Origin: Telopea speciosissima
Taxonomy: Eukaryota; Streptophyta; Magnoliopsida; Proteales; Proteaceae
Reading direction: 5' to 3'
Assembly (NCBI RefSeq): GCF_018873765.1
Contig: NC_057920.1
Location: forward strand, 9,189,307-9,253,306
Length of the DNA stretch: 64,000 bases
Position numbers and translations under genes: made by a program. This document shows, piece by piece, positions 34,901 to 47,497 of this stretch. Positions within the stretch are counted from its first letter, which is position 1. Each line of letters starts with the position of its first letter. The notes beneath the pieces are model-generated. The model ran no database searches and had not been told where the DNA came from. It saw only the letters and a list, made by a program, of their open reading frames with translations.

Positions 34901-37900
34901 TAGCCCAAGGTTTTGACTGGTGGACCCAGCAGCTATTCACTTAAACAGGCTACTAAGGCCTGTTTGGAAAAGCATAAGAAAAATCCTTTTAAGGCCTATT
35001 TGCCTCCAAGGCCCCTTAAGGCCTGTTTTCCTTTCCTGTGGGTGTTTCAAATTCCCCTGGCATCAGTAAGTCTTCTAGCTCCTTCCTCCTCCCTACTACT
35101 AGAAAACTCCCCTCTCAGGTACGATTCTTTTCTTTCTAGAATCAGTCCCCATCTCCGTCTCTCTTCACATTGATCCCTTCCCCCTCTTCTCCGTTCCAGC
35201 TCCCTACTGTCTCCCTTTTTTTTTGGATGAATAAATAATTCAATTCAAAAGGGAAGCAAAGGAGAGAGAGGGGGGGGGGAGGTAATGTAGTCCTAGATAG
35301 GTAGGAAACCTACTAGGAGCCAGACAACCAAGACCTACTAAACTGCTGGTTCGATGGGGGCAGAATTGAGGTCTTAGGTCAATTTTAGGGTTAGGGTAAT
35401 GGAGATGTATCTTATATGGTAAAGCTAGGCAGGTGTAAGGGAGTCTAATGAACTACGTTTTATAGGTTTTGAATGGTTAGAAGTAGGTTACATGGATTAG
35501 GGCAGCAACTAGGGTTAGGGTTTTGGGTTTTTGAAAAGGGGGAAGTTAAGAAATCTAGGGTTTAGAGGCGGAATTAGAGCAAGGGCTTCAGGTTGAGTCA
35601 TCTAAGGGTAGAGATGAATACTCGGCCAAAGTTGGGATGTGTTTTGATGGCTGGATTTGTCTAGATGGATTTTTAGGGTTTTAGGTTGTTAATGGAGATG
35701 AGGGGAATTAGGGTTTAGCTGATGGAATGGCCCTGGGGTTAGGATCGAGTGGAGGGGATGTACTAGGGATGTTGTGGGTTGAATTTGAAGTGATTCTGAT
35801 GGTGGAATAATGCTGGATAGATTTGTGAAGGTCTAGGGTTTAATGGATCGATGGGTTTTAATGGTGGATGACAAGGGGGATCGATGGGGCTAGGTTTAGA
35901 GGATTAGAAGAAGAAGGGGGGATGGCTTAATGATAACCACTTACTTGGTGTTGCAGGTCTTCAATGGCAACAGCTTGAAGACAAGTAGCAGGTCCTCTCG
36001 ATCTACAAGATGCAAGGAATCAACTGGAGATCCACCAGTCCCTTCACCTTGATATAACTCACAAGGCAACACTCAATAGAGCAAGGCAGCAGCAGCAAAG
36101 GCAGCAAGCAAAAGATTAATTTTTGAATTCTGAATTGTGGGGGAGCCTCCCACGATCTGCTTTATTTATAATATGGCCAATGGCCTAATTCCTATTCAGC
36201 CTATTCAGCCTAGGAGTTTGATCACTAGGCTGACTCCTAATACAAAACAATCCCTCTAAAATTCGTGTAGAGGTGTGGACCCTAAAATATGACTTAAGTT
36301 AAAAAGATTTTATCCTAAGAGAATATTCTAAAATTACTTAAATTGGACAGTGGTTCAACCAGTTCAATTTAAAACACTAAAACATGAAAATAAACTAAGT
36401 ATTAGGCTAATCCCGTATGCAACCTATGTACCCATATTTTAGGCCCATTAAAGTGGCCTGTAACATAGAAACCCATGGGATCAAAGGCCCAACCCTAGAC
36501 TTATTTCTAGGGAAAGAAACCCAATTTGATGATAAACCTGCATTACGAGGGAGGGAACATACGGGCACAAGCTACAAGACGCTGCCATTACAAAGGCAAG
36601 GGCAAGCAAAGGGGAAGGGGAAGAGCCCCAATCCATCACAACACACTAAAAAATGGAAAAATCTGACCACAACATGACAACCAGACCCAACCATGACAAA
36701 AGCATGCTACCTAGGAGTAGCAAGACCTGAAATGTCCCGGCAGAGGGCATGATCTTTGATAACCATGCTTAGAGGCAAAATCTTCTCATTGTTGGGCAAG
36801 GAATAGTCTATGTAGGGCCGCTTCTTCAGATAAGGAGGGGAGCTAGTGTCACACCGATGTAAACACGAAGGGGGAGTGAGGCCTCTGAAGGACAATTGGA
36901 GGATGGAGGGGATTGGAGGGAGAGAGATGGGCTGAGGGCTGGGATGCTGGGGGGATCAAGCCAGGGGGCAGAGATAAGGGCCAAAAAAGGACAGGCCACG
37001 TTAGATGGTTTAAAGGAAGAGGTCGATGGGCTGGGAGGGATAATAGAAGAGGTTAGCAGGCCGAGCAAAGGGGCTGGCCCATTAAGGCCAGCATGATCAC
37101 GAGTTGGACAAGGGATGGCCAAAGAGGGAAGAAAGATAGGAGGGGGACCCACCCTAGGATTTGCGATAGGAAGAGACAAGAGGGGTGAGGGAGGATCGAG
37201 GGATTGAACATGAGTTAACTCCCGTATTCGAAAAGTCAATGGGAGGAGAGGGAGGCGCAGAGGGAGGATGGGAGGTAAGAGAAATCGTCAAAAGCCCAGA
37301 AGAGAGCTGCAGCGGATGGGACCGTCTGATTGCAAGATGATAGGCTCAGTAGGGTTACTCCAACGAGGAGCAAAGCACAACAGGGGGTAGAGGAGAGAGA
37401 AGGGGAATCAGCTACTTGAGGTGACGAGGAGAATTGTAGCGTTTATTCCCTGGAAACAAATAGATCAGGCTGAAAGTGACTGGTAAGGGGACCAAGGGGA
37501 GGAGGGACGGTAATCCTGGAGACTTGTGCAACCTTGGGACAAAAGCCCTCAACTTGCAGAGAGGGGGAGGCGAATGGACCATCGGTCCCTATAGAAGGGG
37601 GACCGATGGAGGATGCTGAGGACTGCCGGATGACCTAATATAGTCCTAGATAGGTAGAAGACCTACTAGGAGACAGGTAGATCAGAACCTCACAAGGGTG
37701 CTGGCCGATTGGGACAGATTGGGGTTTTTAGGGTCAAATCTAGGGTTAGGTTTATGGGAATGGGGTTAAATCTTATATGGTTTTAATGGACAGGTCTAGG
37801 AGAAGCTAATAGTGTAGGTTTGAACAAGGTTTGAACAAAATTTAAAATTTTCAGAAATTAGGGTTAGGGTATCGGGTTTTGGGTTTTAGAATTTAGGTTG

Positions 37901-40900
37901 AAATTAGGGTCTAGAGTGGAGTTTTGGACCTGGGCTTGGGATCGAGTTTCCTAAACAGTGAGGGGAAGACTCGATTGAAGTTTAATGAGGAATGGATGGC
38001 TAAGTATGAATTCTGTATTTTAGGTTTTTTTTGGGTTTAGTGGGAATGAGGGGATTAGGGTTTTGATGCACAGTTAGAGCTGTAGGTTGGGTCGAGTGGA
38101 GGAGAGGTTGTAATGGATCTGTGGTTGAAGTTTGAATGGATTTGAGTGGAGGAATAAGTTTGGACAGATTTTAGAAGAATTAGGGTTTATGGGGATCGAT
38201 TAGGGTTAGGTGGGAGGATTAAGAAGAAGATGGGAATGCTGAAACAGTAAATAACTTACTAATCTAAGAAGATCTTCAATGGCAGCAACCTTGAAGACAG
38301 CTTTGAAGAAGAACCTCCCGATCTACAAGAGGCAAGGAGTCACTGGAGATCCACCAGCCCTTCACCTTGGTGTTACTCACAAGGCAAACTCATGTAGAGG
38401 TCAACAGCAGCAGCAAAACAAATTTTTTTTTTTTTCAAAACTAAACTGTGGAGGAGCCTCCCAAGATTTTATATTAATAATAGAAGGCCATAGGCCAAAT
38501 CCCAATCTAAACAAAACACTCCCTCACTAAATCATGGAGGGGTGGACCTAATTAAAACAACTTAAATTTTTAAAAGAGTTAAAAGACTTATCTACCCCTA
38601 ATAACTTAAAATAAAAGATACTTAATCAAATCACTTAAACTAGACCAACTTAAATTGAACCAATTGGATGCAACCAATTTGAACCGGTTCAATTAAAACT
38701 TAAAAATAAAACTAAGTATAGAACTAATCTAAGGCTCCTACTATCATACTATGACCCTATGCTTAGGGTGGTTTCTTCAACTCGAGGAGGCTTGGATCTA
38801 CATCATGACCATTGGGAGAACCTGAGGTAGGCTGCTCCCAAAGACAAAGAGGAAGCCAACTTCTGCTCTTATGACGGCCACGCATAGGAGAATGGGAGGG
38901 GATAACCATAGCCAAGGTTCTAAATATCGGGTTTCGACCTGGTTTGGACCAGCCTGAAACCGAGATATGGCCAAAACAAGTTGAAATCTTGGACTTTTTC
39001 CCAGCCAACTCGAGACTGTGGTTTCGAGGCCCAAAAATGGTTTTTTGTACACAACCTATTTTTGACATTCTAAACACAATGCAAGAACTATTTCACCCAA
39101 AAAATAAAACCTCAAAACAGTACTTGTTGTTATTGACCCAAGTTTACTAGTATACGTTGAAGGATACACTAAATCTGGTATCATAAATACTTAGTTCACA
39201 TAAAATTTTACAAGAACAATGAATAATACATGTTATCCAAATAAAACAATAAGGTGCTCAACACTCGCTCAATTCCATGCGGAGTTTCTTGGTGGGTCCA
39301 ATCCAGGAGCTGCGTACCACTGAATATTTCGGAGCCTACCAAAAAAAAATCCGACTCCGTAGAGTCGTAGATCAGGCCATTGGTGCTAACAATGTATTCT
39401 ACCATGTATTCAGCAGTGTTGTACAAAAGTTTTGATTTTTGGGTAGAAAACACTATCACCTTTGAGAAGAGAGGTTCAAACAATGGATTAAGAAATTTAA
39501 TGTACCTTGTAGATGCACCAAACGAATAAACAGTAAGAAGAAATCCACACTTCTGAGCCAAACTCCCACTCCCTATGTCGAACCCACCGAGACAGTATGT
39601 GTTTCAATCGAAACTTGTCACTTTTAAATGCCGGTTCAGGTTGGTTCAGCTGGTTTTGACCAGTTTCGAATGAAACCAGTCGAAACCAACTGAAACCCTA
39701 TACTTTTTAAACTCCCACCTTAACTCGTCTCGATTTCTTGCAAAACTGAGATATCTCGGTGGTTTCGGATGGTTTCGACCAAGATCTCATTCCATGATCA
39801 TAGGAAGGGGGTGGGGGAGCAAGGTAAAGAGTATGAAATTGAATACAAGGTTAGAGGTTGAGGAAATGGAGACGAGGGTTCTATGCACAGAAGAATGACT
39901 ATCAAGGGTTGTATCCCCCATAGGAGACGCAGAAGGGTGGTCATCAGGGGCGGGGGTTTTAAGGGAGGCATCGAGTGGAATCGTGCCCACAGACTTTGCA
40001 CACAGCATAGTGCGGTTGTTTCCAGTTGTAGCGAACATCTTGCTCAAACATGAAGCCCTTACCATCAGAGATAATAATCGAGGCAGGAAGGGGCTCTTCA
40101 GCTGGTATGTCTACACAGATACACGCAACTTTCTTTTTGGTTCTACCGTCTGAATAGAGTAGGGTGTCCAGAACTGACCCAACATGGCTGAACCCTCAGA
40201 GTACCAAAAGTGCAAGGGTAGCCTTGATAATGAGATCCAAAGGGGAATGGATGTTAGGTCAACCTTGTGAAGTTGCAGACGGTGATCCCAGTGTCTGAGG
40301 ATGATCAGTTTGCGGCTAACCTGCCATAAACCACCTTCAAGGACGCGCAGCTTGTCTCTTTCCCCAGAGAATTTGAAAATGAAGAATCCATTATTTCACA
40401 TGCAACTATTCATTTGCCCTTGAGCTCTCCACTATTTAGAGAGAAAGCTTCATAATATTGAATGGAAGTCGGCTTCTGATGAAGTGGTCGTCCAAAGAGA
40501 TAGAAAGGTTAGCTTCATTGTCCAGGAGTTCATATGGGCAGCTTGCAATTTTTAAGTTTCCACTAATGGAGGGTGAAACAAAATGGAGCTGAAGACCCTC
40601 TCCAGAGAGTGCTTGGGCCTGACAGAAAAGATCAGACCAAGTCCCCCCCCCCCCACCTTGGGAAGGGGGGAGACGACATGGGTAGCATGGTGGGGGGACA
40701 AAGGGGGATTGGAAGGAGATGGAGAGGGAGGGAGGGGAGAGAAGGTTGGGAGTTGGGGGCCCTGAGCAGTGGAGGCACCACCTCAGGGAGGCCTGCGGCC
40801 AGCCATGGTGGCCGGCAGACAGGGAAGGGAAGGTCAGGACGATACAAACCTTTCTTCCACTCCACCAAGTTATTGGCTGTCTCCTATATTAGTTCCTTCT

Positions 40901-43900
40901 TTCTCTTCCATCTTCCTCTCTTCTTGCGATACTACAATCATGTCCCCTGTTCTATTCTGTTCTGGGATTATATGTGGCTTCAAAGGGTGGGACCAAACTC
41001 CTTCATCCTTTCTTCTTTGAACCTAAAATTTTGCAGAGAAGTCATACATACAAGGGTGAATCAGACTGCTGAATCTGTGTCTGAAAGCCTGCTAGGTTTT
41101 TTAATTCTAGAAGTTCAGACCTGGTTCATCTTCTACCACCCAGGCTGATTTCAGAATCATCCCTTCAACTCCCTAGATGATCTCTTGGGACATATTGTTG
41201 GATTCAGTAACCCTTGGTGTTGCGATACAGTGCCTCAAATTTCAGGTCAAATCGAGTTTTCTTGAGTGGGTTCTCTCCCGTAGAACCAGATCTGCCCTTC
41301 CGCCTTGGTTGCTCTTGAGAGGATGAAGACAACCTCAATTTGTGGTTGTCTTATTCCTTACTTATCTCTTGTTTCCAAAATTACCCCTCCTTTCTTATTT
41401 CTGTTTTTTCCCTTATTTTATTTTTATTCCAGGTTTACCCCTATTAATTCCTAATTCCTTCTTGTCCATTCCTCTATCTAATTACCAATCTGCCTTTTAA
41501 AATTCTGCCTATTTACAGCCTTGCCATTCCCCTTTGCAAACTGAAGAGTTATTTACAGGATTGCCATCAAACTCATTATTTGAGTTGTTTAATACTTGGG
41601 TGGACCCATAGCGATCCCAAACGGGGTTTTCGAACCCGGGATTGCAGCATCACAATTATTAAATCTAAATAATTCAGAATAGAATTTTCACTCTTTTCTG
41701 CTGTTAAATCAAAAGTATGAGATCCAATGATGGACCCATCAAATGGTGGGTCATAGACCCCATGCTAAGTTTGGCTCACAAGATGAAATGTTCAATCTTC
41801 CCAAGAACTGACCATGTTTCTCCTCTAGCACAACCTTAATAAAAGAAAATGAATTCACATAATCACATGCAAGAAACTTAGCACTCACATACTCAATGAT
41901 AGAGGCAACTCTTTTGGATTTTGCAACTGATACAGGCTCAAACCACACAGGAGTGCCAGATTGAGCAGCTACTGAGAAAAGTTACCAGGAAAATGAAGAC
42001 CGTGTTATCATTATCCTACAATTTGTTTACCAAAACAAGAATATAAGTAGATAATTCTATGATAGAGATAGTAGTACACACTTTGACAGGAAGCTTCAAG
42101 TGACCGCAGACTCAAGTTTGCATCAACCATCAATATGGGAGCAGAACGAATATTGCTAGTGAACTGATGAATCCATTCTTTAGCAAGAAATTTCTCCTGT
42201 ACCAATGCCACACGATAAGCAAATTAAGAGTTTTAGGCAACATCTTCAAGCTTGTATTGCATCATGAAAATTAACCAATACCTATAATGCAATGGCATAA
42301 TCAATTGAAGACATCTTACAATTGCTTCAACACTCGCAACTGCAGCTGCCAACTCTCCATTGACATCAAATACATTGCACACAACAGGGGTCTCAATACC
42401 TTGACCCTTTAGAATGCCTGTTCAAAGAAAACATAACAGAAGAATGCTCATAAACTCCCATATTAACTTGGCATATAAAGATCAACTCTTTGACAAATGT
42501 TGAGCTCATAACCTCATCTCAGGAGCAACAATGGCCAATGAGCCAGGCACTTCATTAAGAACATTGTTCTCACTCATCAAAGCTCAGTCAAATACAAAGT
42601 TTCTTCAGCAGAAGAATATGTAGAACAAACCCTTTATAGTAGTGTAGGTCTTAAAATGAAATTGTTCCTTTTCTTGGTAGTTTTTCTTATTTATTTAATA
42701 ATATTTCTTTCAATATTTCAAGAGCAGTGGGAAGTGTGGGCTTCCTGGTGAGCAGCTCAGAATACACTTCTACTATTCAACCAAATTTTGCGGAAGTTAA
42801 ACATCAATGAAAGTAGCTACATTCATCTACAAGTTACCAATCAAAGACTAAGCCAAGTAAACTTGGAAATCACAAGGTACAGTTCCAACCTGATGGCTAA
42901 GAGACTCAGTAAGCATTAAGCTCATGGGATACAGGATTAAGTTTTATATTCAAGAGACAGCATTTACCTTCTGTACAAAGTCCAACAGATTCCCAGTGCT
43001 CCAATAACAAATTTCCTATTTAAAATAATAATCAAATTTGTCAGTTTGAGAAGAAATGGGGAAACAAAATAATACAATAGGCTAAATATAATAATGGACC
43101 AGTAATGCATGGATACCAGACCATCTGACAACACATGGTTGTATATGTGGCAGAGATGCAGGTTAGAGGGATCAACCTTTGTCCCACCTGAGAGATATTC
43201 TAGGTCAATTTTTAAACCAATGAAATGATCCTACACTAAAAAATTATGCTTTGTCCTGAATGTTCAACAATTTTTTTCCGCAATCCAAAAAATAAATAGA
43301 TGACGGTTGCATTTATCTGAAGATGGACTGGGAGATCACCAAGGTGGGAACTATTGAACAATGACTACCATCAGGCACACGTGCACCACATGAACTGCCT
43401 GTAGTGCAGTGCTATAAAAGTAAAAATGTTAAATGATGCTTACAATGAAATTACGTCACCTGCCATATCTGGTCCAATGGCACTAATCATGAAAGGCTTA
43501 GTGCCGAGTTTTGACATGCACTCAGCAACATTTCTTGCAACTCCACCAACTACATAGTGAACCTGAACAGCAAAGCCTGAGAGTAAGAATAACAACAAAG
43601 ATGTATAACAAATAATCCATCCATTTTTGTCCCCCCCCCCCCCCACCACCTTTTTTTCCTGGCAGCGTGAAAGTTGAATCTCACATCTGGATTATTCGTC
43701 ATCAACTTCCTTTCAGAAATTGAAGCCATCAGAATCCCGAGAATAGGCATTCATCAGATGGAAGAAACCACCACAAAACCAATGAGTGTTGCCCCGTACC
43801 GATGCCGAACGGAAAAACAAAAAAACAGAGGGGACAACTTGGGTTTGCATTTCTAGTGTTCCCACTTATCTCCCATCTTTGTATGTGTGCCACAAGACCA

Positions 43901-44893
43901 AATTTTATTCGTCTAATGATCCCAGGAAAAAGCCAGAACTTAAAGATCAAAATTAATATTCTAAATGCTACGATGTCTCATGTATGTAGAGAGTGCAACC
44001 AGGTGGCTGACATGCTTGCCAAAGAAGCATCTAATAATCAAGTCTCAGCAAGATTCAAGGATCAATCTCTACTTCCAAACGCAGTCAAGCTAGCTTTTTT
44101 GATTGTGAGAATCTATGCGAGGAATCAAGCTGTATCACTGCATTGTCAGTCTAGTGGAGAACGAGAGAGAATCGACAGAGTACTAGGGTAGTCCTTTGGT
44201 TCCTCAGACGGTCGTTTCATACACCATATAAAGAGAGCAGTGAGCTTTACACAGTTCAAGTGGTGGAAGGGTCCGTGGATTCTAGTCTAAACCAGTGGAG
44301 GGATGTTGAAAGAAGTATTATTCAGAAAAACAAAGAGAGAGAAGATCGTTAATCACCTGTGGATTTATGTGAATGGGTTAGGTTTTCAGCTAACATCAAT
44401 TCACATTGGATACGAAAATAATTCTTCACCACCCTCTTTTGTTTAAGATCACAATAATCTATATCATTGCTTACGGCTTGCTCTAAATGTACAGTATTTA
44501 TGAACCAGATTAACTAGTAATTGCAATCAAGAAAATGGGCAAAATATTCAAAGGAGAAATTAACAGAAAAGAATACCTTGCCGGGAGTGGTGGTTCTGGG
44601 AATGGCAGGGATAGAAGGATAAGCATGGATGTCTAAAACCATCCCTCCTATGATTACTGGATCTGACTTCGCATGCTTCAATCGCTCCCCACTCAATCCA
44701 TTCTGAAAACAAAATATTCAAAAACGAAAAAGGTTAAAGTAGAGTAGACAAAGAAACAAAAAGGGGAGGGGGGGGTGAGATTTGGGAGACGAACGACGAA
44801 GCTTACCGGATGAAGAACCTGAACAGAACCTTTATCTTGCAATAAGAGATGTCGAATAAGAGTGTTCAGTCGCCTCCCTGCACTGTTCTCCAT
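31948..44893 (-). CDS. PUKI: pfkB-family carbohydrate/nucleoside kinase, probable peroxisomal pseudouridine kinase (complete)
   Basis: Nine exons join in frame: 44807-44893, 44577-44702, 43460-43562, 42968-43015, 42320-42417, 42082-42196, 41889-41971, 32876-33443 and 31948-32006 (stop TAA 31948-31950), giving 428 aa. The N-terminus carries RLNTLIRHL (residues 8-16), a match to the PTS2 consensus R-L-x5-H-L, so peroxisomal import is likely. pfkB hallmarks are the di-glycine region VVGGVARNVAE (about residues 75-85) and the catalytic GAGD anion-hole motif at 359-362, with D362 the expected base. VWFEPVSVAK and SPNEDELIAMANA are typical of the plant pseudouridine kinase that phosphorylates pseudouridine to 5'-PMP before cleavage by the partner glycosylase PUMY. 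That substrate assignment rests on family resemblance. Only one ATG is available at the 5' end; the frame stays open further upstream without another ATG. Intron 7 (8,445 bp) is filled with repeats; intron 2 has LINE debris. The protein seems somewhat longer than the Arabidopsis homologue as I remember it, with extra length in exon 8. Confidence 0.9.
33444..35282. other. PUKI intron 7, right of exon 8
   Basis: Intronic sequence with no exon fitting the phase. Near 35212-35262 a T run followed by GGATGAATAAATAATTCAAT resembles the LINE 3' tail seen in the ultra-short insertions (minus strand). Confidence 0.4.
35283..36545 (-). mobile_element. LTR-like repeat family X, copy B
   Basis: On the minus strand it starts TAATGCAG and ends CTACATTA (1,263 bp). 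Flanks GGAGG (35278-35282) and CGAGG (36546-36550) match 4 of 5. Family blocks are present: GGCCTTTGATCCCATGGG, CTAATACTTAGTTTATTTT, TGGATCTCCAGTTGATTCC and CTAGGACTACATTA. The central palindrome is degraded. It lies in PUKI intron 7. Confidence 0.7.
36551..37630 (-). pseudogene. Possible Pro/Ser-rich 3' part of a LINE ORF1
   Basis: Minus-strand frames (for example 36826-37239) are rich in Pro, Ser and Leu with no recognised domain. The stretch lies downstream, on the same strand, of the LINE ORF1 core at about 39950-40400 and is separated from it by repeat X copy C. It may be the variable tail of that ORF1. This is inference from order only. Confidence 0.3.
37636..38805 (-). mobile_element. 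LTR-like repeat family X, copy C
   Basis: On the minus strand it starts TGATGTAGATCC and ends GGACTATATTA (1,170 bp). Perfect target duplications TGACC lie at 37631-37635 and 38806-38810. The palindrome TTGAACCGGTTCAA is at 38679-38692. It appears to have inserted into LINE-derived DNA within PUKI intron 7. Confidence 0.8.
38915..39795. repeat. TTTCGACC-rich interspersed repeat
   Basis: The left end has TCGGGTTTCGACCTGGTT and AAACCGAGATATGG. The right end has CTGAGATATCTCGGTGG and GGATGGTTTCGACCAAGA. The ends share inverted GAGATAT / TTTCGACC motifs. The interior is non-coding. I cannot name the family or define exact ends. Confidence 0.4.
39950..40400 (-). pseudogene. LINE (L1-type) ORF1 fragment, DUF4283 and zinc-knuckle region
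   Basis: Minus-strand translation gives GERDKLRVLEGGLWQVSRKL, then HKVDLTSIPLWISLSRLP, one frameshift, ACICVDIPAEEPLPASI and WKQPHYAVCKVCGHDS. This is the order seen in plant L1 ORF1 proteins (RNA-binding DUF4283, then a CCHC knuckle). It is broken and lies in PUKI intron 7. Confidence 0.7.
40561..41888. other. PUKI intron 7, left of exon 7
   Basis: It contains a G-rich stretch around 40640-40800 giving spurious long frames on both strands, then ordinary AT-rich DNA. No domain is recognisable. The donor of exon 7 is at 41887-41888. Confidence 0.4.
43963..44195 (+). pseudogene. LINE RNase H-domain fragment in PUKI intron 2
   Basis: The plus-strand frame reads HVCRECNQVADMLAKEAS, the conserved end of the RNase H (RVT_3) domain of plant non-LTR elements. 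It is followed by unrelated or decayed sequence. The fragment is antisense to PUKI. Confidence 0.6.
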
Positions 44894-45664
44894 CTTCCTC
44901 TCTCTTGCAACGCTTCCCAAGTTCCGAGTGGCAATTTCACTACTGAGCACTGGTCACTCATAAAATGGATCCATCATGGCCAGGTTTGAAAATCGGATCG
45001 GCCGATTCGGATCGAAATCACTGATTTTGATTTCAGCCAATTTTAGATCAAGTTATACAGAAACTTGGCGTTAAGCCGTTAAGGGCTTTGTTTTTGCCCA
45101 TTTCTATTGATTTTGGGCAAATGAACTGTACCGATCCGGATACGTTTCCTGTTATTACGCTGACAATTTCTATCAAGTCGTCATGAAATGATAGACATGG
45201 TTTTAATGCACGGTATCAGATTGGGAACCGGTCATCTAAAAATTGGTACGCTATGTATTGATACGAATTGGCCCCAAATCAGACAGTTTTGCCCTTGATT
45301 TTTCTAAAAAATTAGTTTTGACAGTTTTACCTTTGAACCGTATTGTTCCACTGATACGGGATCAGTTACATATAATGGGCCCGAAACCAATACCTTGATG
45401 AGCGCTCTTACCTCATGAAATGTGAAAATTTTACCCCTGTTGATGCCCCCGTGTGGATTTTCATTGGGAATTTTTATCCCTTGCTGTAACTAGAGCACTG
45501 CTGTGTGCAGCATGCAGCATAGTAACGGCCATGTATGCACAGTGCGACCACGTAGTCTAGCTACAATCCCCAATCCAAATAAAAAATATTTGTGAGAGGA
45601 CGGTAGACGAAGAGTAACTACTCTCTGTATGCAATGGGAGTTGCAAAATTCAAGATTGAATTTT
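44894..45664. other. Upstream region of PUKI
   Basis: It contains the presumed promoter and 5' UTR of PUKI next to 44893. No clear TATA box. Beyond about 44975 there are GATCGG-rich, MITE-like degenerate repeats (44990-45170 and 45195-45400, the latter bounded by GGTTTTAATGCACGGTATC and CAATACCTTGATGA). Confidence 0.4.
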
Positions 45665-46755
45665 CTTTTTATTTATTTTTTTTTAATGGAAGAAAGAAAA
45701 TGTATTAATTAATTAATAGGTGTAATAGGTACAACCAGGTCCACGTCAGCAAAATTAAAGCAGAGCATTTGGGATAACCCCAAAAGAACATGGGCATTCG
45801 GTATTCCCTGCCAAAAAAACAAACTTATAATTCTTTACGTCATCCAAACTATTCATAAGGTGGGGGACTAAAAGCCAAAGGCCAAGGTTTAGTTTTTGGC
45901 TGAGGAACAAAAAGGAGTAATTCCTGGCTAGATGTCCAAATTTCTTAAGGATCGTAATGTGACTCTCTCGCCTTTTGCATGTCTTTCCTGATTGCCGTGA
46001 GTTCTGGCTCGAGACCGTGGTGTGCTATCATTCTTCTTGTTTCTGCCAAAATGATGTTCCCTTGCAGAATGACACAAAACACTCATGCTAACTTGTTCAG
46101 AGCTGGGGTGAAGGTTCCTGCACAGCATAAGATAGGATCATCAGAGTAGATAACCGTAGGAGACTACTGAGTACAATGGTTGGGAGGTTATGTTAACCAA
46201 ATCATCAGGATGGGGGGGGGATATTAAGGTTGTTGATCCACCTATTGATGAGAATTATGGTTTTATAAGGATTCACTTTTTCTTTTCGAAAGATCAATTT
46301 ATTTATGGACTCCCAAATAAAATAGCAAATTATAATAAAAATCGAGAAAAACCATCTAAGAGAGGCTTTATCCAGAAAATGGCTAGAGGTGTAAGAGACG
46401 CATAGCTCTTCAAAAGAGCTTCAAAAGAGCGAGATGTGAAAAGTTCAGTTCTGAGGCCCAACATTCCACTAGCCCAAATATGTTTTGCCACCGGACAGGT
46501 AACAAGGATATGCCAGATGGATTCCTCATGGGCTTCACACAGAGCACAATTAGGATTGATAGACATCCACTTCGATAAAATGCTTCTAGTTGGTAAACCT
46601 GCAATAAGGACACGCCAAAAGAAAGTCTTAAATTTTGGAAGAATCGAAAATTTCCAAAAAAAATTCCACCACCTGCTGAGTCTTTTATTTGTATAAGTTG
46701 GACCGATACAAGTGATACCCAATATCCCAAAGGAGAACAATTGTGTACGACTCAT
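45665..46755 (-). pseudogene. LINE fragment with zf-RVT domain and A-tail
   Basis: The minus-strand frame 46378-46755 contains FFWKFSILPKFKTFFWRVL, then GLPTRSIL and CALCEAHEESIWHILVTC. These match the zf-RVT domain at the C-terminus of plant L1 ORF2. The remaining C-terminal part is frame-broken (45928-46128). An A-rich tail lies near 45665-45690 on the same strand. Confidence 0.65.
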
Positions 46756-46968
46756 CCGACCAACTTAATGAGTATAATAAGGTATCAAACAGGTTTTTTG
46801 TTTGGGGGCGATAATTTCTTTAGATTTATGGAATAAGAAAAAGAATTACAAAACAAGTAAACCAAAGTCAAATTTACTTGTTTTGTAATTATTTTTCTGA
46901 TCTCATATATCTAGGCAATTTCCCTTATATTTTATAGATATATTAGGTAAACCATGGGTCAATGCACG

Positions 46969-47019
46969 ACCCCGCAATCCACATTTTATTTTTTTTGGTA
47001 GAAACCCCACAATCCACAT
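46969..47019 (-). mobile_element. Ultra-short LINE-tail insertion with 16-bp target duplication
   Basis: ACCCCRCAATCCACAT occurs at 46969-46984 and 47004-47019 (one mismatch). The 19 bases between (46985-47003) read TTCTACC plus an A-rich run on the minus strand. Confidence 0.68.
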
Positions 47020-47109
47020 GAACCAGGAAAAACTGGGTCTAAGAGAAAAATGAAACCACTTTCAGTAGGTAACCCTAAAGGTGCTTAAGAGTTGAACTCA
47101 TAACCCTAA

Positions 47110-47320
47110 AGGTGCAAAGGTATCGGTATCGGTCTACTAATCCCTGACCGATCCTATATTAGTGGATCGGTACAGGTAGGGGTAAAATGGAGAAAAACTA
47201 ATTTTTTGATGAAAACAAAGTTAAAACAGCCAATCTGGATCAGTTGATCCGGATCGGTATCGGATTGATATCAGCAAAGACTGATTCCAATATCGATTAC
47301 TAAAACCCTGCTTAAGGTTG
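47110..47320. repeat. Degenerate GATCGGTATCGG MITE-like repeat
   Basis: GGTATCGGTATCGGTCTAC near the left end and GGATCGGTATCGG...CGATTACTAAAACC near the right end give an imperfect symmetrical layout. Similar GATCGG-type repeats lie near 45000, 45200 and 61170. No clear target duplication. Confidence 0.4.
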
Positions 47321-47497
47321 AAACCACGCTTTCTATGTCAAGATCAGGCAATGTGGTTCTTAGGGAATCAAAAAAGTTTGAGGCTTCACTCAGAATCAGG
47401 ACCAACCCATGAGTACTCTGGTTTATAGTATCTTTTTGTGTAGTGATCAGCTTAAGACGAATTCAGCTTCAGTGGAAAATAATGATTAATTAGTTTT

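Noticed and set aside
40573..41148. 191-codon plus-strand frame in PUKI intron 7
   Set aside because: It begins in a G-rich, low-complexity stretch, shows no domain, is antisense within an intron, and has competing frames of similar length on both strands.
44894..44950. Upstream extension of the PUKI reading frame
   Set aside because: The frame is open but has no ATG there; the extension starts at GTG. The ATG at 44893 puts the PTS2 motif at residues 8-16, where it is expected.
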